From positions 62,001 to 126,000 of the forward strand of contig NZ_JYKY01000010.1 in NCBI RefSeq assembly GCF_001042985.1: 64,000 bases of DNA. The letters are read 5' to 3'. The stretch comes from Pseudomonas lundensis. Lineage in GTDB: Bacteria; Pseudomonadota; Gammaproteobacteria; Pseudomonadales; Pseudomonadaceae. Below, piece by piece: positions 57,601 through 64,000 of the stretch. The notes beneath the pieces were generated by a model, which saw nothing but the letters and a program-made list of their open reading frames with translations, was not told where the DNA came from and ran no database searches. The position numbers and the translations under genes were made by a program. Each line of letters starts with the position of its first letter. Position 1 is the stretch's first letter.

Positions 57601-58793
57601 TCAATCGGGGTGGTGCGAACTACCTGCGGGTAGTCTTCGGGCCGTCCTTGACCCTCGGGGAGGTCAGCCGGGTCGACGGTGATGTGAAACAGCGCACGCT
57701 GCACTGCGCCGAAGAATGCTCCCAGATGCTGCTGATCGATGAAGCGGCTGAAGTACTGCTGGTAGGCGGGGTCTCGCAGTTGTTGAGCCAGCTGTGCGAC
57801 GAAGTCAGCCAGCGAGGCATAGCGCTTGAGCGGGTGCTGCGGATCATCCGGTACGTACGCGACGATTTCAGCGTTGTCCGGGGTGGACGCCGGGTAGGCG
57901 CTAAAAACGAGAACCCCGCTCAGCGCGGTGCCGAGCACCGTCATGCTGTGGGGGTAAAGGGGCGCGGGCCCGCCGCTCGTCCAACCCCTGACCTGGCCCA
58001 GGTCATTGAGTGACTCATGCAGGTTGCGGCTGATGTGCTGGTGCGCCAATGCATGGTGGGTGCAGGCCGTCAGGGCGGTTTTGACGTATTCGCGAACGGC
58101 TGTTTTCAACGCGCGCGCCTGGCTGCGGTCGGTCACGCCCAAGGCGTCGTCCAGATGCATTTTGTACTGCCGGCCGAGATCCAGTTGCCGGCACAGTGAG
58201 ATAAAGCCCGCAATGGGGACTTGAGCGGTCAGTGCTTGCAGTACCTGATACTGCCCGTCAGCCGAGGGTTGGGTGATGAAGCCGGAATCGGTTGTATGGG
58301 CATCCGGTTCGGCTTCGAAAGCTTCGAAGTTGTGCAAGGCCGCGTCCAGCAGTGAAACGCGCCAGTTTTTAACCGCGCCCGTGTTAAGGCCGAAAATCGG
58401 CGTGGTCAGCGGGATGTACAAGTTGATAAAGGTGCGCTTGAGGTCCAGCGCGGGATCGACGTGGTACTGGCGCTGCAGCGCTTCGCGTAGCAAGGGCGTG
58501 GCAAATGCCTCGATGTTTTGCAGCGTGTCGAATACCTGGCGCAGGGCGTGATGGGATGCCCAGTGATTGATATGGCTCTGGTTGAGTGAAGCCTGCTGCG
58601 CATAGGGCAGTTCGGGCGGCCAATGCCGGGGGGCCGGTTTCACTTGCCTGAGGGTGTGTCGCGCCTGTTCGGGAGCTTGCATCAGCCAGTCGGGCAACGA
58701 TTGCGTGAGGTGCGCTTGATGCAGCAGCGACGGGCGCGCACGTGCGGGCGCGTCTGGAATAGCAGGGGTGGTGTCAGGCATGTGCAGGCTCAT
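54651..58793 (-). CDS. Large DUF6543-type protein with C-terminal leucine-rich repeats
   Basis: About 1380 residues. A large N-terminal part resembles the DUF6543/dermonecrotic-toxin-like domain of Pseudomonas (TFINLYIPLTTPIFGL near residue 120; hydrophobic EWALNGLEMVGAIFVPGLGE, followed by DDAYEGIKDWSEGKTLEAWDHVFNV, about 455-520). From about residue 1188 come roughly six leucine-rich repeats (THVTYLSL-like: VTYLSLRGAG, LRVVHLQGFAL, LTDLHLESSEI, LEYIDLDDNPL, LNTLHMSNAEL, LEVVDLSENLI). The protein ends soon after in an acidic tail; the NEL ubiquitin-ligase domain often found after such repeats is not present. No Sec signal. Start chosen at 58793 (MSLHMPDTTPA); ATG 58781 is also possible, and the frame is open further upstream. 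Confidence 0.78.
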   Translation of the reverse strand: MSLHMPDTTPAIPDAPARARPSLLHQAHLTQSLPDWLMQAPEQARHTLRQVKPAPRHWPPELPYAQQASLNQSHINHWASHHALRQVFDTLQNIEAFATPLLREALQRQYHVDPALDLKRTFINLYIPLTTPIFGLNTGAVKNWRVSLLDAALHNFEAFEAEPDAHTTDSGFITQPSADGQYQVLQALTAQVPIAGFISLCRQLDLGRQYKMHLDDALGVTDRSQARALKTAVREYVKTALTACTHHALAHQHISRNLHESLNDLGQVRGWTSGGPAPLYPHSMTVLGTALSGVLVFSAYPASTPDNAEIVAYVPDDPQHPLKRYASLADFVAQLAQQLRDPAYQQYFSRFIDQQHLGAFFGAVQRALFHITVDPADLPEGQGRPEDYPQVVRTTPIEHPVLTYTLVHVFQAFDEHLFYEKRRKLLADAPLIAVSTDAEDQKTRHERHERLKQIGEWALNGLEMVGAIFVPGLGELMLLQMAWQVLDDAYEGIKDWSEGKTLEAWDHVFNVISSLTQAGALVIGGKIASDALSPFIARLKPVTLPTGETRLWEPDLTPYEHPDPVPAHAPSNALGLQLHDDAQYLTLEDKTYRVEQEARSPRYRIKHPDRLRAYSPRLRHNGMGAWSAETEQPLDWEDARLFKRLNSSAANLPDIQAARLLALTDTTPSVLRRLHADALPAPALLVDSLQRFNIDNDLQRFIDDMESHDPAVQQRADAQTQLQILTSRDVWTFSKGVRVISESGEVMADYPPRSGAPQRIDISHTRVRQGELLNDVLQALDAPDAKTLLGLDPAFGDPLPNSPLQLRRLRLRLAQEARRQRFEVFTSRYSTPQWPVSDEVKWLQTTYPELPTSAAQELIWNAHGDEILQLLNQRTLPERLESLAQQYVHETRINRAYEGLFLDSAASPHTPWLILRTVESLPGWSKKLRLEIREDHFEGPLLDSLGDAQAPLRKVLIKSAQGYSARDALNQELHGPADLYDALLHALPDAERRQLGFPHVGQGNDLKNAVRQHPLLPRNRVSAHVEPPRTALNLDPQSLPRLKAEGYPLLGADAPGQTPDLIDRRVYELYPSLNIRERARIIRTLPVDRAQANQALTELGQALQTLRDDLEAWTVDAPAVNPRTGDMLPPNARRANVQDRHAFSRELERCWRRQTAFDNYHADPDRDGYELTFTRPIADSMPPISADFSHVTYLSLRGAGPVTGVSEFLERFPRLRVVHLQGFALDAVPESILSMENLTDLHLESSEITLTPDTAHRLGGMEHLEYIDLDDNPLNITPDFSNMPNLNTLHMSNAELTAFPDSILGLTQLEVVDLSENLIVELPATLFEAPASVTQALDLEGNPLSEESLERVRTYFAQTGIDMNVEFDVDNANEPEPVEE

Positions 58794-60398
<1,605 letters not shown>

Positions 60399-60485
60399 TC
60401 GGCCCCCCCTGAGGGGCGCGTGCCTGCGCGCTCCCCTCAGGGTTTTCTTCGTTTCTTTCTATTTCAAGAATTAAGGAGTGACACC

Positions 60486-61505
60486 ATGCTGGTGATGCGC
60501 CCTGCGCAAATGGCTGACCTGGGCGAGGTACAGCGTCTGGCTGCGGACAGCCCGATTGGTGTCACTTCATTGCCGGACGATGTGGAACGCCTGCGCGACA
60601 AGATCGCCGCGTCCGAGGCATCGTTCGCCGCCGAGGTGAGCTTCAATGGTGAAGAAAGTTACTTCTTCGTCCTCGAAGACACGGCCACCGGCACGCTGGT
60701 GGGCTGTTCGGCCATCGTGGCGTCGGCCGGTTACTCGGAGCCGTTCTACAGCTTCCGTAACGAGACCTTCGTTCACGCCTCCCGCGAGCTGAAGATTCAC
60801 AACAAGATCCATGTGCTGTCGCAGTGCCACGACCTGACCGGTAACAGCCTGCTGACCAGTTTTTACGTGGTCCCGGAGCTGGTGGGTTCGACGTTTGCCG
60901 AACTCAATTCCCGTGGCCGCCTGCTGTTCGTCGCCAACCACCCGGAGCGCTTTGCCGACTCGGTGGTGACGGAAATCGTCGGCTACAGCGACGAAAATGG
61001 CGACTCCCCGTTCTGGGATGCCATCGGCCGCAACTTCTTCGACCTCAACTACGCCGCCGCCGAGCGCTTGTGCGGGCTGAAAAGCCGGACCTTCCTTGCC
61101 GAGCTGATGCCGCATTACCCGATCTACGTGCCGCTGCTGCCCGACACCGCGCAAGAAGCCATGGGCCAAGTGCACCCGCGGGCGCAGATCACCTTTGACA
61201 TCCTGATGCGCGAAGGCTTTGAAACCGATCATTACATCGACATTTTCGACGGTGGCCCGACCCTGCATGCGCGGGTGTCGGGTATTCGTTCGATTGCGCA
61301 AAGCCGCGTGGTGCCGGTGAAAATCGGTGAAGCGTGCAAAGGCGGCGGCCGCCAGTACCTGGTGGCCAATGCGCAGCTTCAGGACTACCGCGCCGTGTTG
61401 CTGGAGCTTGATTGGGCGCCGGGCAAGCCGGTCACGCTGGACATGGAAGCGGCCGAAGCCCTGGGCGTTGGCGAAGGTGCCAGCGTGCGAGTGGTTGCGG
61501 TTTAA
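60486..61505 (+). CDS. aruF: Arginine/ornithine N-succinyltransferase, alpha subunit
   Basis: 339 residues; with AruG it succinylates arginine, the entry step. MLVMRPAQMADLGEVQRLA, YSFRNETFVHASRELKIHNK and DLTGNSLLTSFYVVPEL are typical (shown parts: YSFRNETFVHASREL, DLTGNSLLTSFYV). AAGGAG lies 12 bases before the ATG at 60486. Strongly similar to the following gene, reflecting an ancient duplication. Confidence 0.94.
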   Translation: MLVMRPAQMADLGEVQRLAADSPIGVTSLPDDVERLRDKIAASEASFAAEVSFNGEESYFFVLEDTATGTLVGCSAIVASAGYSEPFYSFRNETFVHASRELKIHNKIHVLSQCHDLTGNSLLTSFYVVPELVGSTFAELNSRGRLLFVANHPERFADSVVTEIVGYSDENGDSPFWDAIGRNFFDLNYAAAERLCGLKSRTFLAELMPHYPIYVPLLPDTAQEAMGQVHPRAQITFDILMREGFETDHYIDIFDGGPTLHARVSGIRSIAQSRVVPVKIGEACKGGGRQYLVANAQLQDYRAVLLELDWAPGKPVTLDMEAAEALGVGEGASVRVVAV

Positions 61506-61560
61506 CGCTTTAGAGCGAGTTTCGCGGGGTTCGTCAGCGAGCCCTGCATGAGGAGATAGC

Positions 61561-64000
<2,440 letters not shown>

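Overview
The window is a stretch of Pseudomonas chromosome, GC-rich and densely coding. The gene content is typical of the fluorescens/fragi side of the genus: a complete Entner-Doudoroff glucose block, paired fadD genes, the aot/aru arginine system, OprB, HexR and several Pseudomonas-only small families. A methanethiol methyltransferase (MddA-like) and a gap-mgsA pair would suit a P. fragi-like relative, but that is inference. I see no insertion sequence, prophage, CRISPR array, rRNA or tRNA.

Layout. 1-973: an iron-responsive FecI/FecR pair (fecR runs off the left edge) behind a Fur-box palindrome. 1089-19458: central glucose metabolism. mgsA and gap run leftward and edd-glk-gltR-gtrS rightward from a shared region with two HexR-type operators. 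Then come an AP2-like protein, the glucose ABC transporter gtsABCD with oprB and a sugar-phosphate mutarotase, then hexR and the divergent zwf-pgl-eda operon. Together they import glucose, phosphorylate it and split it to pyruvate and glyceraldehyde 3-phosphate under HexR (which senses KDPG) and GtrS/GltR. 19558-29672: a class-V aminotransferase, small conserved proteins, phaJ4, a lipase-like hydrolase, fadD2 and fadD1, a CsbD protein, a BrkB-family membrane protein and a peptide deformylase.

29719-45312: mixed housekeeping and signalling. There is a PAS-PAS chemoreceptor resembling BdlA, the gluconate module gntR/gntK/gntP with three related operator palindromes, alaC, two acetyltransferases, the MddA-like enzyme, a GAF histidine kinase, a PepSY protein, GlpQ, a MASE2-GGDEF cyclase, a small XRE regulator and nrdB. 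45816-48826: a secreted protein made almost entirely of five 13-residue repeats, a DUF2790 protein and acsA.

49380-64000: arginine/ornithine uptake (aotJQMOP), argR, and the arginine succinyltransferase pathway aruC-aruF-aruG-aruD (aruD cut by the right edge). A very large DUF6543-type leucine-rich-repeat protein on the opposite strand splits argR from aruC.

A theme across the window is catabolite control: AAnAAnAA motifs, the known Crc/Hfq target, lie just before the ribosome-binding sites of gltR, gtsA, oprB, fadD2, gntP and acsA. The least explained items are the LRR protein without a visible ligase domain, the 13-residue repeat protein, the AP2-like protein and unexplained inverted repeats upstream of gtsA and aotJ.
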